A stretch of DNA of 64,000 nt from an uncultured Methanobrevibacter sp. Lineage in GTDB: Archaea; Methanobacteriota; Methanobacteria; Methanobacteriales; Methanobacteriaceae. The notes beneath the pieces are model-generated. The model saw only the letters and a list, made by a program, of their open reading frames with translations. It was not told where the DNA came from and made no database searches. Shown here one piece after another: positions 63,732 through 64,000 of this stretch (position 1 is its first letter; each line of letters starts with the position of its first letter). Both the position numbers and the translations under genes were made by a program. The stretch is from the NCBI RefSeq assembly GCF_934746965.1, contig NZ_CAKVFS010000004.1:124001-188000 (forward strand), in the 5' to 3' direction.

Positions 63732-64000
63732 TGAAAGAAACTGAACTTGAAACAATGAGAAAATCTTTTAATACAGTTAAAGATAGGTCTTCTAAAATTA
63801 AAAATTCTCCATCTATTCAAAAATTAGAAAAACGAGTTAGAAAAATTAAAGAAAATTCCATTAATAATAATGATGAATTGTTAAATCAGACTATTGATTC
63901 TTTTAAAAGAAATGGTATTGATGTAGAATATGCTGAAACTAAGGAGGATGCATTAACTATTATTCAAAATCTGTTAAATGAATATAATTCCAATGTAATA
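63731..64000 (+). CDS. LutB-like LUD-domain protein, 3'-truncated by window edge
   Basis: 90 codons are visible from ATG 63731, which overlaps the upstream stop (TAATG), so the two genes are coupled. KETELETMRKSF start, IKNSPSIQKLEKRVRKIKE helix, then DGIDVEYAE-type strand (RNGIDVEYAETKEDAL, ~65-80), as at the N-terminus of LUD/DUF162 Fe-S proteins (LutB). The iron-sulfur half lies beyond the window. The assignment rests partly on the LutA-like neighbour. Confidence 0.7.
   Translation, partial: MKETELETMRKSFNTVKDRSSKIKNSPSIQKLEKRVRKIKENSINNNDELLNQTIDSFKRNGIDVEYAETKEDALTIIQNLLNEYNSNVI

Overview
The window is archaeal and most likely from a Methanobrevibacter (Methanobacteriales). It is very AT-rich. 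It carries archaeal-type LonB, archaeal riboflavin synthase, deoxyhypusine synthase, DUF371 and DUF5814-type helicase genes. It also has a MurT-like ligase and a DUF368 lipid-carrier flippase, which fit a pseudomurein wall, and very large adhesin-like surface proteins typical of gut and rumen methanogens. The species cannot be fixed from the sequence alone. Ribosome binding sites are mostly GGTGA/GGAGG variants 5-12 nt before the start. Several listed starts were moved to internal ATGs on this basis.

Layout. 1-7.0 kb: the 3' part of a giant adhesin (beta-helix, Ig-like repeats, a PQQ-type beta-propeller, more Ig-like repeats, and a four-repeat C-terminal module). 7.1-15 kb: lonB, a MurT-like ligase, an ADP-ribosylglycohydrolase overlapping an orphan gene, a nitroreductase, small membrane proteins and PRPP synthetase. 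15-24 kb: uvrB, uvrA, a DUF368 protein, a DEAD/DEAH helicase and a GIY-YIG (DUF123) protein. 24.2-27.1 kb: a second adhesin gene broken by many frameshifts. 27.4-32.6 kb: an intact 1731-residue adhesin with a signal peptide. 33.2-48.9 kb: a surface glycopolymer island with a Wzm/Wzt-type ABC exporter, two large glycosyltransferases ending in TagF-like polyol-phosphate transferase domains, a double GT2, a GT4, an FkbM methyltransferase, a tandem pair of paralogous methyltransferases and a left-handed beta-helix acyltransferase. The island ends next to tRNA-Leu(GAG).

49-58 kb: DUF167 protein, galU, a radical SAM/SPASM enzyme directly coupled to a small CxxC peptide, an aldo/keto reductase with a ferredoxin-like tail, an IS remnant with inverted ends, modABC, and UDP-glucose 6-dehydrogenase. 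58-64 kb: an HTH-CBS regulator, deoxyhypusine synthase, a membrane protein, pyrF, riboflavin synthase, a polyprenyl-phosphate-type GT2 with its DUF2304 partner, and a LutA/LutB-like pair cut by the window end.

How the parts fit. galU and the UDP-glucose dehydrogenase can supply UDP-glucose and UDP-glucuronate. The island could polymerise, methylate and acylate a phosphate-linked glycopolymer and export it by ABC transporter. The adhesins add protein to the same surface. The observations most worth following are the radical SAM/peptide pair, an apparent ATT start codon with a near-ideal Shine-Dalgarno, the all-deletion frameshift pattern in the second adhesin, the teichoic-acid-like enzymes in an archaeon, and the exchanged C-terminal adhesin modules.
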